Part shown: piece by piece, positions 18,058-26,829 of the stretch
How positions within the stretch are numbered: position 1 is the stretch's first letter
Layout: each line of letters begins with the position of its first letter
Source of the DNA: Paenibacillus_E qinlingensis_A
GTDB taxonomy: Bacteria > Bacillota > Bacilli > Paenibacillales > NBRC-103111
Length of the DNA: 64,000 nucleotides
Direction of reading: 5' to 3'
Assembly: GCF_031455095.1 (NCBI RefSeq)
Contig: NZ_JAVDSB010000016.1
Span: 67,508-131,507, forward strand
The notes under the pieces: model-generated
What the model saw: only the letters and a program-made list of their open reading frames with translations
The model's database searches: none
Told to the model about the DNA's origin: nothing
Translations under genes and position numbers: made by a program

Positions 18058-19629
18058 ATGAGTGTAATCCGTTTGGAGAACGTGATAAAGAAATATGAGG
18101 ACGCGATGATTTTTCGCGATATTTATTTTAAAGTAAGTCAAGGTGAGCGAATCGGTTTGATTGGACGGAATGGTGCCGGGAAATCGACGGTGTTTAGACT
18201 AATCATGGGAAAAGAAGAGCCAACGTCAGGCAAGGTAGAGATAGATCCTCAGGTTAAAATAGGGTACTTCTCGCAATTCTCAGAAATGACCGGAAGTTTG
18301 TCCGTTCAGCAAGAGTTGGAAATGTGTTTTGAGCAGGTTGCACTGATTGAACGCGAGTTGCAAGAAGTTGGTGAAAAGCTCGGTACCGTCACAGATGACG
18401 GCGAGATGGATAAGCTTTTGACGCGGCAGGCGGAACTATTTGAGCAAATGGAGCATCTAGATGGGTGGAACGTATCTGTTGAAATTAACACCGTTCTTAC
18501 CAAGCTTGGATTCAATGAGCGGTCGCGATATCAACCTGTTGATGAGTTGTCCGGCGGCTGGAGAAACCGTGCGGCGCTTGCCAAAATGCTTATAGAGCAA
18601 CCCGATGTTGTCCTGTTGGACGAGCCGACGAATTACTTGGATATTGAAGGGATTGCTTGGTTGGAGCAGTGGCTGTATCGGTTCAAAGGTGCGATGGTGC
18701 TGATTTCCCATGATCGGGAATTTATCGATAAGGTGGTCACGCAAGTGATCGAGATCGAGAACTATCGTTTTCAAGAGTATGAGGGCAATTACACGGATTA
18801 TATTCGCAAAAAGAAGATGCGCAAAAAGGAGCTCGACCGCCAATTTGAGTGGGAAGAAGAGCTGCTCCTCATGGAGTCGGAGGCTATTGATAGCCGCGCA
18901 AGCAAGAAAATGTCCAAGGACCGTCTCTCACGTCAACTGGCAGATAACAAGAAACGGATCGAGCCTCACCCCGTCAACGTGCTGATCACGGATATTTATG
19001 AGCGTCTACGGTTTCCGGACAAGCTGTGCGAGGTGAAAGGTATCGGGCAGACCTACGAGGGTCGGACCATCTTTGAGAACGTCAGCTTCGATATTCAAAA
19101 GGAAGACCGCCTAGTCGTCGTAGGCCCGAACGGAAGCGGGAAATCCACGCTCATTAAGGTGCTTACGGGACAGGAGAAGTCGGAGTCCGGCGAGGTGATC
19201 TGGGAGAAAGGCGTCAGCTACGCGTATTTTAACCGGATGTGGGAAGAGCTTAATCCGAAGGATACCGTTAGCCATGCGGTGAATACGTACGGCCTCGGAC
19301 TGGATGCGCCGCGGAAAAAGGTGAATAAATTCCTCGCCATGCTGCAATTCTCGGAGATGGACCTCAGCAAGTTTATTGGCAACTTGTCTGGTGGTCAGAA
19401 GGCACGGGTCGCGCTTGCCAAATGTCTTCTCTCCGGCGCTGCGGTCATCATCTTGGATGAGCCGACGAATCATCTTGATCTCATGAGTATTCAAGTTATG
19501 GAGCAGGCGTTGATTCATTTCCCAGGAGCGGTCATTACAGTGAGTCACGATCGGTTCTTTATTGATAAAATCGGTACGAAAATGCTGACATTTGATCCGG
19601 CAACGGGTGTCACTCAGCAGAATTTATAG
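18058..19629 (+). CDS. ABC-F family ATP-binding protein
   Basis: The 523-residue protein has two ABC domains and no membrane segment. The first has Walker A GRNGAGKST near residue 37 and LSGGW; the second has GPNGSGKST near residue 358 and LSGGQ. Both have Walker B DEPTNxLD. A charged linker of about 70 residues (RKKKMRKKELDRQFEWEEELLLMESEA) joins them, the P-site tRNA interaction motif of ABC-F proteins, which bind ribosomes. Members protect ribosomes from antibiotics or aid translation; this one is unassigned. SD AAGGGGA precedes ATG. Confidence 0.9.
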   Translation: MSVIRLENVIKKYEDAMIFRDIYFKVSQGERIGLIGRNGAGKSTVFRLIMGKEEPTSGKVEIDPQVKIGYFSQFSEMTGSLSVQQELEMCFEQVALIERELQEVGEKLGTVTDDGEMDKLLTRQAELFEQMEHLDGWNVSVEINTVLTKLGFNERSRYQPVDELSGGWRNRAALAKMLIEQPDVVLLDEPTNYLDIEGIAWLEQWLYRFKGAMVLISHDREFIDKVVTQVIEIENYRFQEYEGNYTDYIRKKKMRKKELDRQFEWEEELLLMESEAIDSRASKKMSKDRLSRQLADNKKRIEPHPVNVLITDIYERLRFPDKLCEVKGIGQTYEGRTIFENVSFDIQKEDRLVVVGPNGSGKSTLIKVLTGQEKSESGEVIWEKGVSYAYFNRMWEELNPKDTVSHAVNTYGLGLDAPRKKVNKFLAMLQFSEMDLSKFIGNLSGGQKARVALAKCLLSGAAVIILDEPTNHLDLMSIQVMEQALIHFPGAVITVSHDRFFIDKIGTKMLTFDPATGVTQQNL

Positions 19630-19644
19630 GGAGGAAAAGTTGGT

Positions 19645-20088
19645 ATGGAACAGTTTACAGTCGTCAAAAGCATTTGGATTCAGGCTTCGCTGGAGCGTGC
19701 ATGGCAAGCGGTGACGGAAGGCGAGCAGCTAACGGAGTGGTACTCGCCAGGCTCGCCATGGGACGTTGCCGAGCTTTCGCCGGGAGCTGAGGTCTACTTT
19801 CACCATGTACCGAATGAGTACCACGAAGGGACGGAGGTTGTAACTTTGCGAGCGACCATCGAGGCAGTTGAACTGCAGCAACGCTTCGCGTTGCGTTGGG
19901 AGTTCAGTGTGCCGGATTATGAGATGATCACGACATTTCTCACCGCGGCGGAAGGCGACGGCACACGTGTAACGATCACCGAGACGGGGTATGAGACCCA
20001 AGAGCAGGCGAAGCCGACCGAAGAAGGGTATGCGATGTCATTGGACAATTTGAAAGCTTACTTGGAGGGGCATGAATTGCCGTATTAG
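19645..20088 (+). CDS. SRPBCC (AHSA1/START) domain protein
   Basis: The 147-residue protein has the SRPBCC fold pattern: IQASLERAWQAVTEGEQLTEWYSPG at the start and YETQEQAKPTEEGYAMSLDNLKAYLE at the end, as in AHSA1-like proteins. It binds small hydrophobic ligands in most members. It starts 16 bases after the ABC-F stop with SD AGGGAGGAAA, so the two genes form an operon. No catalytic residue can be named. Confidence 0.85.
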   Translation: MEQFTVVKSIWIQASLERAWQAVTEGEQLTEWYSPGSPWDVAELSPGAEVYFHHVPNEYHEGTEVVTLRATIEAVELQQRFALRWEFSVPDYEMITTFLTAAEGDGTRVTITETGYETQEQAKPTEEGYAMSLDNLKAYLEGHELPY

Positions 20089-20410
20089 AAAGCGTGAGCC
20101 TCAGCATCTGGAGTTTGGAGTCATTAGCTGTAAAAAACGCAGTTAATTTTAAGGCTAGTTGTCAAAAACGGAAGAATGCGAAGAATTAACTGTACGTTTT
20201 CCATCTATTCAAAATAAATAGCTGATTCATGTCAAAATAGATGAAGTTTTTCAAGTTATTGGTTTATGAGATGTGATAGTGCGGCTGATATACATTGTTA
20301 TTGTACCACCGACATGCTGACTTTCTGTCTGGCGACAGGGGGCAGAAAGCCTCATTTACAGGCAAATTTATTAATTCCAACAAAACCGATAGGAATTAAT
20401 TAAAAAATGA

Positions 20411-20439
20411 TTGACATAACTATCAATGCCATTTAAGAT
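20411..20439 (+). promoter_or_regulatory. sigma-A-type promoter of the surface-redox locus
   Basis: TTGACA (20411-20416), a 17-base spacer and TAAGAT (20434-20439). It lies about 220 bases upstream of the first gene, so the transcript has a long leader. Nothing gene-like is seen between 20089 and 20410; that stretch is AT-rich. Confidence 0.6.
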
Positions 20440-20510
20440 ATGTTTACATTGAGATTCACACATGTCGTATGTATCTCAACAGAATATCGAATGTGATCTA
20501 CTGGACAGCC

Positions 20511-20562
20511 AGAGATTCAACGGGAGCAGATGTAATCGCTCTTTGTTGTGTCTCTTTTTTTT
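20511..20562 (+). terminator. terminator-like hairpin in the leader of the surface-redox locus
   Basis: Left arm at 20511-20526 (AGAGATTCAAC then GGGAGC) pairs with 20538-20555 (GCTCTT, then GTTGTGTCTCT), followed by T at 20555-20562. It lies about 65 bases after the presumed start of transcription and 98 bases before the first gene, so it may act as an attenuator. A hairpin at 20450-20478 (TGAGAT/ATCTCA) and a CTGG-ACAG-CCAG hairpin at 20501-20512 precede it. Confidence 0.55.
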
Positions 20563-20659
20563 ATCTTCAAAACAACTAGAAGGAGGATGGCAGCGAAGAG
20601 GCAAGTCGGCACGATGGCAACTGTACACATGAAACCTAAGAGGAAAGGGATGTTCAAAC

Positions 20660-21250
20660 ATGGCTAACATTGGACTATCAAAATTTAAATTATTGGCAAT
20701 ACTCGCAGCGATTGCTGTACTTATTGTCATCTATGCGGTCACCGTATCCGCTTCGAAGAGCACGGATAATAATGGAACGAATGCTGTTGTGACTACAACA
20801 ACACAAGCTCCTTCGGCAACACCGAAAGTGGAGATCCCGTCTCAAGCTGCGGTAGCCGCAGTTGCTGAAGTTAAGCCGCAAGCAGCTGCAACACCAGCTG
20901 TGGAAGCGACACAGACGCAAGTTGCTGCTGCAACACCGGCAGCGACAACTGCGCCTACAACGAACACTGCGGCAACCACTGCCGTGAATACAAAAGCGCC
21001 TGAAGTTAAGACAGCAGCAGTAACTACTGCGACTGAAACGAAAAAAGCAGAAGTCGTCACAAAAGCGGAAGAGCCTAAACCAACGGCTGAACCTGTGAAG
21101 AAAGAAGAGCCTAAAGCTGCCGTGGCTGAGACTCCACAACCTGCTCAAGTGAAGCCAGCAGCTACACCGGCACCTGCCAAAGCGGCTGCAACTCCTGCGC
21201 CTGCTGCACAAGATGAAGAGAACTGCGACATCGAAGAAGAGGGTTGCTAA
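20660..21250 (+). CDS. membrane-anchored Ala/Pro/Thr-rich protein with C-terminal cysteine pair
   Basis: The 196-residue protein has a single N-terminal membrane anchor (about residues 9-30, LLAILAAIAVLIVIYAVTV), a low-complexity part rich in A, T, P, E, K, and ends in ENCDIEEEGC. The linker looks like a flexible wall-spanning stalk. The two cysteines, five residues apart at the very end, are the only ones in the protein. SD AAAGGGA lies 9 bases before ATG. The SLH gene with thioredoxin-like domains follows by 42 bases, so the cysteines may be a redox-active or substrate tail. This is inference; I do not recognise a family. Confidence 0.7.
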   Translation: MANIGLSKFKLLAILAAIAVLIVIYAVTVSASKSTDNNGTNAVVTTTTQAPSATPKVEIPSQAAVAAVAEVKPQAAATPAVEATQTQVAAATPAATTAPTTNTAATTAVNTKAPEVKTAAVTTATETKKAEVVTKAEEPKPTAEPVKKEEPKAAVAETPQPAQVKPAATPAPAKAAATPAPAAQDEENCDIEEEGC

Positions 21251-21292
21251 TCGGAGCCATACACTAACGAAACTAACACAGAGGAGAATACC

Positions 21293-23740
21293 ATGACTAA
21301 ATCATCGACTACGAATAAAGCCTTAACGCTGCTTCTGGCTGCTACGCTAGTTTTACCTTTTTTACATACGAACCAAGCAAGTGCCGCAGCATCATCAACG
21401 CCATCAGCACCACTCAACAGCACTTATACAAGTTATTTCAATCAAAAATATGATAATCTCGTTGACGATAAGAACGTTTTTAAAACAACAACCTATCATG
21501 AACTTGATTATTTGCTAGACTCCGAAGGAACCTATGTATTCCTATTCGGTGGTTCCTGGAGTAAAGATACACAAGCTGTTGTTGGATACATAAACGAGGT
21601 GGCACAAGCGAAGGGAATCAAGTCCGTCTATAACTTTGATACGCGGTTAGATGGTGCAAACCCTGCTACAGATATCGCTGATTCCGCCAACAATCCAATC
21701 TCGAGACGTTATGTCGATCTGGTTAATAAGTATTTAACGAATCTCAGCACACAAATCGAGGGTTCGGAAAGTGTCACTTACAGCAATGATGTGACGTCAG
21801 GCAAAGCGCCTAACCTCGTTACGAAAACCCTGACAGGAACAGCTCAAAAGATTCAAACCCCGTACTTGTTCGTGTACAACAAAAATAACAAAAATGGCGC
21901 AGCCAACGCTCCAATTATTTCTTCGGTAGAGGGAATCGACGCACTTTTAACCAATGGTGTTGTGGATAATGCCAAAGTGGATGCGTATAAAGCCAAAGTT
22001 AGCGCGGCATTTGATGCTGTTCCAGCTAATCTGAAAGCTGGCTTGCAAGCCGATCAAAATAACAACAACTATATTGCCTCCTCTTATAACGAATTCGCGG
22101 GAGAAACGATTTTTGGTGAAGCAGATAAAGACATCGTGCTTGATCCAGTAACTTATGACGAGCTTAATGGAGTGTTGAAAAGCGAAGGGAACTATGTTTT
22201 CCTATTCGGATGCTCTTGGTGCCCTAATACACGGGCAGTTGCGAAGTATGTCAATGAATATGCGAAGAAATACAATGTAACCAAAGTGTACAACTGGGAT
22301 ACGAAGCTGGACGGAGGCATTGGCGGTACGCCAGATGTGCCTGTAGGAACGGATAGCAGCAATTTCCTTCAAATCCGTGCAACTGGTGCTCTATTTTCCG
22401 ATCGATACGTAGATCTGGTTAATACCTACTTAACGAATATCGAAACTCTTTATGCAAAAGCAAGCAATAACGTCAGCTACAAGGACGCGAATGGCGTTGA
22501 TCATGTAGCTAACAAGCTGCAAGTGCCTTACTTCTTTATTTACAATAAGGATCATAAAGATGCGCAAGGCAAACCAGCCCCAATTCTTGATCATGTTGAG
22601 TTAATGTACACATGGAAAGATATTCAACCTGATTATGAACTGAATGGTAAAAAAGGTGTCAATTACAACAACTACATTGAGGCGCTAGATCGTGCCTTCT
22701 CAGAACTGCAAGGTGCGGCTGATCAAGCAGCTCCAACAGGACTGACAGGAAAAGCTCCGAAGTCAGATACAAGCAAAGATGGCCAAATTAGCGGTACGTC
22801 TACAGCTCTTGAGTACAAACGTGCAGAAGACAAAGCTTATGCACCAGTAACGGGTACGTCCCTTACAGGACTTACGCAAGGTACTTATTACGTGAGGACT
22901 GCAGCTAAAGCTGGCTTCAAGCCAAGTCCATCCACGATCATCGACTTGAATTTGGAACAATCAGCAGCACCTACAGGTCTTGGCACTGCAGCAGCAACGA
23001 CTTCGTTGAGTCTTGATGGAAAAATCACAGGCACAACTGCGCTGTTGGAATATAAACTTGCGGGAACAACCAAATACACAGCAGCCAAAGCCACAGAAAC
23101 GACAGGATTATCCACCGGTAAATATCAAGTTAGATATGCAGCCAAATATGGGTATAACCCAAGTCCAGCAACGGATGTTGCTATTACTTACACGAAATCT
23201 GCCTTTGTAGATGTGCCAGAGTCAGCGTGGCATCATCAAGCGATTAACTTCCTAGCAGCCAATAAGATTGCTGGCGGCACAGACGAGACTCATTTTAGTC
23301 CGAATGACAAGCTGACAAGAGGACAGTTCATTACGCTCCTATTAAAAGCATACGGCATAGCGCCGGAAGAGAACGCGAAAGACAATTTCGCGGATGCAGG
23401 TAACACATATTACACGCCTTATTTGGCGGCTGCTAAACGTCTGAACATCGCAGGTGGTGTTGGCGACAACCAATTCGCGCCGAATCAAAGCATCTCTCGT
23501 GAGGAGCTGTTCACACTATTACATCGCTCGTTAGGTGTATTGAATAAGCTTCCAAAAGGGAATGGGGCAGCTACATTGTCTAGTTTCACGGATGCGGGCC
23601 AAATCGCAGGATTTGCACAAGAGGCATTCAAGTCACTTGTTGAGAGCGGGATCCTAACAGGGGATAACGCTAAGCTTAACCCGCAAAACCTATCCACAAG
23701 AGCTGAAGCCGCTCAAGTGTTATACAACTTACTTAAATAA
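21293..23740 (+). CDS. SLH-anchored surface protein with two thioredoxin-like domains
   Basis: The 815-residue protein has a signal peptide (about 1-32, cleavage near ASA-A). Two homologous thioredoxin-like domains follow. The first (about 60-230) carries FLFGGSWSKDT with Gly87 and Ser90 where Cys would be. The second (about 280-470) has FLFGCSWCPNT with Cys307 and Cys310. Two repeats with ALEYK/YYVRTAAK-type patterns follow (about 480-635), then three SLH motifs (637-815, AFVDVPESAWHHQAINFL, ADAGNTYYTPYLAAAK, TDAGQIAGFAQEAFK) that bind wall polysaccharide. SD GAGGAGA precedes ATG. Its neighbour CcdA-TlpA would supply electrons. Confidence 0.85.
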   Translation: MTKSSTTNKALTLLLAATLVLPFLHTNQASAAASSTPSAPLNSTYTSYFNQKYDNLVDDKNVFKTTTYHELDYLLDSEGTYVFLFGGSWSKDTQAVVGYINEVAQAKGIKSVYNFDTRLDGANPATDIADSANNPISRRYVDLVNKYLTNLSTQIEGSESVTYSNDVTSGKAPNLVTKTLTGTAQKIQTPYLFVYNKNNKNGAANAPIISSVEGIDALLTNGVVDNAKVDAYKAKVSAAFDAVPANLKAGLQADQNNNNYIASSYNEFAGETIFGEADKDIVLDPVTYDELNGVLKSEGNYVFLFGCSWCPNTRAVAKYVNEYAKKYNVTKVYNWDTKLDGGIGGTPDVPVGTDSSNFLQIRATGALFSDRYVDLVNTYLTNIETLYAKASNNVSYKDANGVDHVANKLQVPYFFIYNKDHKDAQGKPAPILDHVELMYTWKDIQPDYELNGKKGVNYNNYIEALDRAFSELQGAADQAAPTGLTGKAPKSDTSKDGQISGTSTALEYKRAEDKAYAPVTGTSLTGLTQGTYYVRTAAKAGFKPSPSTIIDLNLEQSAAPTGLGTAAATTSLSLDGKITGTTALLEYKLAGTTKYTAAKATETTGLSTGKYQVRYAAKYGYNPSPATDVAITYTKSAFVDVPESAWHHQAINFLAANKIAGGTDETHFSPNDKLTRGQFITLLLKAYGIAPEENAKDNFADAGNTYYTPYLAAAKRLNIAGGVGDNQFAPNQSISREELFTLLHRSLGVLNKLPKGNGAATLSSFTDAGQIAGFAQEAFKSLVESGILTGDNAKLNPQNLSTRAEAAQVLYNLLK

Positions 23741-23746
23741 GAGGTG

Positions 23747-23774
23747 AAATGGGTAGCCGCAAGGCTGCCCATTT
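23747..23774 (+). terminator. hairpin between SLH gene and ccdA-tlpA
   Basis: Arms of 12 bases (23747-23758, 23763-23774) enclose a GCAA tetraloop. The following T run is short (TTTT, then GG), so it could be a weak terminator letting some transcripts pass or a processing or stability site. Confidence 0.6.
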
Positions 23775-23805
23775 TGGTTAAAACGAACAGGGGAGGAGAG
23801 GCGAT

Positions 23806-25032
23806 TTGGATTTCATCTTGGCATTTTCAGCGGGGCTGCTTTCATTCATATCCCCATGTGTTCTTCCGCTCATTCCTGTGTATTTCAGCTATATTGTAGG
23901 CTCCTCTATACCTGATATGGTTACAAATAAAGGGAAGAGTCATGTTGTCTATAAATCCTTATTCTTTATATTGGGATTCTCCCTCGAGTTTATAGGTTTA
24001 GGTATTTCCGTAAGCTCGATCAGCAAATTATTTACGTCCAATTTATCGATTTTCAGGCAGATTGGCGGCGTGGTTATCATCCTATTCGGACTTCATATGA
24101 CAGGGATATTTAAGATTAAATGGTTGTATTCCGAAAAAAGGTTCTTAACCAGCGGCCCATCTGTGAAAAGAACAGGTCCGTTCCTGGTAGGAATGGCCTT
24201 CGCAGTCGGATGGACACCGTGTATTGGACCGATGCTCTCTACGATTCTCATCTATGCAGGCAGCATGGAAACCATCCAAAAGGGAGTCCTGCTGCTCACG
24301 GCCTATTCACTAGGTATGGCGATGCCTTTTGTGCTTTCGGCTTTTTTAGTTGAACATTTATCCCGATTGTTGAAAAAGGTGTTCAAATACTTGCCCATTT
24401 TCTCCGTTATCAGCGGCATCATTATGATCTTTATGGGCGTTCTTGTTTTCACGAATCGGATGGAGACGATTAATCAATCCCTTTCCTTTTTAACCAGCTC
24501 CTATAGCATTAGTGAAGAGGCGGTGGTGCAAACTTCCAACTTGCAGACGGTGGATGCGAATACGGAGAGCGCAGAGGGGGCGACAGCGCCCAATACGCTA
24601 TTACTCGATGCTCAGGAGCGGGAGAATGCGATTGATTTCACCGTAACAGATTTACATGGGCAGCGGGTCACCTTAAGCGATCTGAAAGGCAAGAACGTGT
24701 ATATCAACTTCTGGGCGACTTGGTGCAAATGGTGTATCAAAGAAATGCCGGACATGGAGAAGGTCTATCACGATTACAAAGATGACAATATCGTCATGCT
24801 GGCTATTGATGTCGGAGAAAGTCATGAAAAGGTAAGCGATTATCTGAAAGAACATCCTTATTCCTTCCGTGTGCTGCTCGATCCGGATAAAAAGGTTACC
24901 CAAGCGTACAAACTTCGATCCATTCCGGTTTCTATTTTTGTAGATAAGCAGGGACGAGTTGCCTACAACCGAGTAGGCACATTAACGGAAGATCAGATGC
25001 GGACAGTTATTAAGGGATTGCTGGCTGAGTAG
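23806..25032 (+). CDS. CcdA-TlpA fusion: membrane thiol-electron transporter with extracytoplasmic thioredoxin domain
   Basis: The 408-residue protein has an N-terminal CcdA/DsbD-beta part (about 1-225, six membrane segments) with the redox pair Cys18 (SPCVLPL) and Cys139 (GWTPCIGP), then a linker, then a TlpA/ResA thioredoxin domain (about 265-405) with the active site WCKWC (Cys307, Cys310) and the cis-Pro loop RSIPVSIFV. CcdA moves electrons from cytoplasmic thioredoxin to the outside, where the fused domain would reduce disulfides. Start is TTG with SD GGGGAGGAG. It lies 65 bases after the SLH-thioredoxin gene. Confidence 0.9.
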   Translation: MDFILAFSAGLLSFISPCVLPLIPVYFSYIVGSSIPDMVTNKGKSHVVYKSLFFILGFSLEFIGLGISVSSISKLFTSNLSIFRQIGGVVIILFGLHMTGIFKIKWLYSEKRFLTSGPSVKRTGPFLVGMAFAVGWTPCIGPMLSTILIYAGSMETIQKGVLLLTAYSLGMAMPFVLSAFLVEHLSRLLKKVFKYLPIFSVISGIIMIFMGVLVFTNRMETINQSLSFLTSSYSISEEAVVQTSNLQTVDANTESAEGATAPNTLLLDAQERENAIDFTVTDLHGQRVTLSDLKGKNVYINFWATWCKWCIKEMPDMEKVYHDYKDDNIVMLAIDVGESHEKVSDYLKEHPYSFRVLLDPDKKVTQAYKLRSIPVSIFVDKQGRVAYNRVGTLTEDQMRTVIKGLLAE

Positions 25033-25119
25033 GATTTTCATTGAATAGGAACACTTGATCCCATCTATATGTGCGTGATACAATTTTAGGAAATAGATGA
25101 GGGACGGTGGGCACGCAAT

Positions 25120-25524
25120 ATGAAAATTCAATTAGAAGGTATCACCATGTTATCGACAGATGTTGCACGACTAGCTCGTTTTTATCATGATGTGCTTGGC
25201 TTTCGAATTGTGGTGGAAGAAGCGGCGTATGTTGAATTTGAAAATAACGGCGTCCGTTTAGCGATCTGCTCGACTCCGCTTATGGCGGATAATACGAATG
25301 ATCATCCTTCATTTCTGGAAGAGCGCAGAGGGCAAGCCTACGAGTTCAATTTTCAATGTGACTCACCAGAAGAAGTGGGAGCACTATATCGGGAGTATGT
25401 TTCGAAAGGGGCTACTGCGATTATGGAGCCAAAAGCAAAGTCATGGGGACACGTAACAGCCTTTTTTGCTGATCCGGATGGGAATATTCATTCGCTTTTT
25501 GCGGTTAATCCTGAATCAGTGTAA
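25120..25524 (+). CDS. VOC family (glyoxalase/bleomycin resistance-like) protein
   Basis: The 134-residue single-domain protein has the vicinal oxygen chelate pattern: ITMLSTDVARLARFYHDVLGFRI at the start and VTAFFADPDGNIHSLFAV at the end. The fold binds a metal; family roles range from glyoxalase to drug binding. The substrate is unknown. Its end overlaps the convergent unknown gene by 9 bases. Confidence 0.85.
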   Translation: MKIQLEGITMLSTDVARLARFYHDVLGFRIVVEEAAYVEFENNGVRLAICSTPLMADNTNDHPSFLEERRGQAYEFNFQCDSPEEVGALYREYVSKGATAIMEPKAKSWGHVTAFFADPDGNIHSLFAVNPESV

Positions 25525-26028
25525 GACAAAGAACGCATCAGGATGGTTCCTAATGTAAGCAGCAATGCCATGTTGAGTGGTCTCCCTAGCTTCTAATAAA
25601 GCTGCATAGAGCGGTCTGACCTCAGACAACAGATCGGCATCTTGTTCAAGATCCGTTGTAGATATATCGAAGGTAGCCATATTCCTCGGGTGATTTCTTT
25701 GCTTCAGAAGCGACTCCATGCGCTCGACAAGAGGCAACGTGCAGCTGTCTTCGAAAAAGCGCAGCGCGCTTTGAATTCCAGCCCATTTTGCCGGCTGAGC
25801 TAGGAAATAGGCACTCCACCAATAGAAATCAGCCTGTGATTTGATGGCATGGGTATAATAGGTCCAGAAAGCAAACAGGGCTTGTTGGTCTGGCGTAAGC
25901 TCTTGATATAGTCCCGAGGTGAAATCTTCGCCTCGGGATTGAATTTCTTTATAGGCGAGGATGAGTGGTTGAAAACAGGCCATTATAAGTGCCTTGTCTT
26001 CTATAAGCGGAAGCGTATCGTGGCTCAT
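25516..26028 (-). CDS. hypothetical protein
   Basis: The 170-residue, probably all-helical and cytoplasmic protein shows no family I recognise. It is rich in aromatic residues in the middle (FWTYYTHAIKSQADFYWWSAYFLA) and contains acidic stretches (DLEQDADLLSEVRP). It begins 8 bases after the end of the membrane protein gene and has only a weak SD (AAGTAAAA). It converges on and overlaps the VOC gene. Confidence 0.7.
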   Translation of the reverse strand: MSHDTLPLIEDKALIMACFQPLILAYKEIQSRGEDFTSGLYQELTPDQQALFAFWTYYTHAIKSQADFYWWSAYFLAQPAKWAGIQSALRFFEDSCTLPLVERMESLLKQRNHPRNMATFDISTTDLEQDADLLSEVRPLYAALLEARETTQHGIAAYIRNHPDAFFVLH

Positions 26029-26036
26029 TTTTACTT

Positions 26037-26702
26037 TTATAACAACATCACTCCTTTACTCCTATTATACTTGCGAATCCCAACGCGAATGAACATTTCC
26101 GCGATGAGTAAATTCGGCAGCCAACAGATCCAAGCAATGACGCCGAATGTGTCATTCGTATCCGTAAGGCCCCAGAATACAGCGGCTAACGGTGTCAGGA
26201 TACGAAGCGAGATCGCTGCGCAGGACAACGCGTAATTTCGTAACATCCATTGACCGTGTACGCGTGGGTTGCGATCAGCAATGATGCTCCTAAGGCTTTG
26301 GTAAAGTGTGTACAACCACATGAGAGATAGGGCTGCAAAACCAAGCTGAGCACTCAAGCCACCGCTAGTGTAATAAGCCATGTAGAGACCTGTCGAACCT
26401 GCTGCTGTAATCATCGTTGCATAGACATAGCCAATCGCGCGATGAATATTCGGGGTTCGGAGGCGAATCCTCTTTATGAATTGCAGCCAACCAATGCCGA
26501 GCGCTACACCACCAGAAACCGCATGGACCCAAAGCACGGTATACCAGAGATCAGGCATGGTACCTTTTTCCGTAACGAAACCTTGATCTTTGATATCGTC
26601 TGGGTTGCCATAGAGTAACAAAGCATAAGCCGCGATCCCAACGGCTAGAAAAGCGAGAATGCCAAACACCCAATTCCGTCTTCTTCTTCGGTTTCTTTTC
26701 AC
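26037..26702 (-). CDS. DUF2306 family membrane protein
   Basis: This integral membrane protein has a basic n-region (VKRNRRRRR) and about six hydrophobic segments, with LWVHAVSGGVALGIGWLQF and NIHRAIGYVYATMI typical of DUF2306. I chose GTG at 26702 because SD GAGGGA lies 7 bases before it; the ATG at 26723 has no SD and would add seven residues with two cysteines (MSCEGCK). It is co-transcribed with the downstream unknown gene. Confidence 0.8.
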   Translation of the reverse strand: MKRNRRRRRNWVFGILAFLAVGIAAYALLLYGNPDDIKDQGFVTEKGTMPDLWYTVLWVHAVSGGVALGIGWLQFIKRIRLRTPNIHRAIGYVYATMITAAGSTGLYMAYYTSGGLSAQLGFAALSLMWLYTLYQSLRSIIADRNPRVHGQWMLRNYALSCAAISLRILTPLAAVFWGLTDTNDTFGVIAWICWLPNLLIAEMFIRVGIRKYNRSKGVMLL

Positions 26703-26829
26703 TTTGCATCCCTCGCAGCTCATCGAATTCTTGTTAATTCGATCTTACCACTTAGGAAGTTATTTCCAGAAGAGACCAAGGTCGGAACGTGTGCTCCTCC
26801 TGAAGTCGGGGATTGGATTAGCCAACTCT

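Noticed and set aside
20587..20667. 26-codon basic frame (MAAKRQVGTM...) just before the Ala-rich gene, overlapping its start by 8 bases
   Set aside because: The AGGAGG lies directly at its ATG with no spacing, so translation is doubtful; it could still be a leader peptide.
20690..21211. Antisense frame of 173 codons rich in Cys, Arg and Ser
   Set aside because: Composition mirrors the Ala/Pro/Thr-rich gene on the other strand; no SD.
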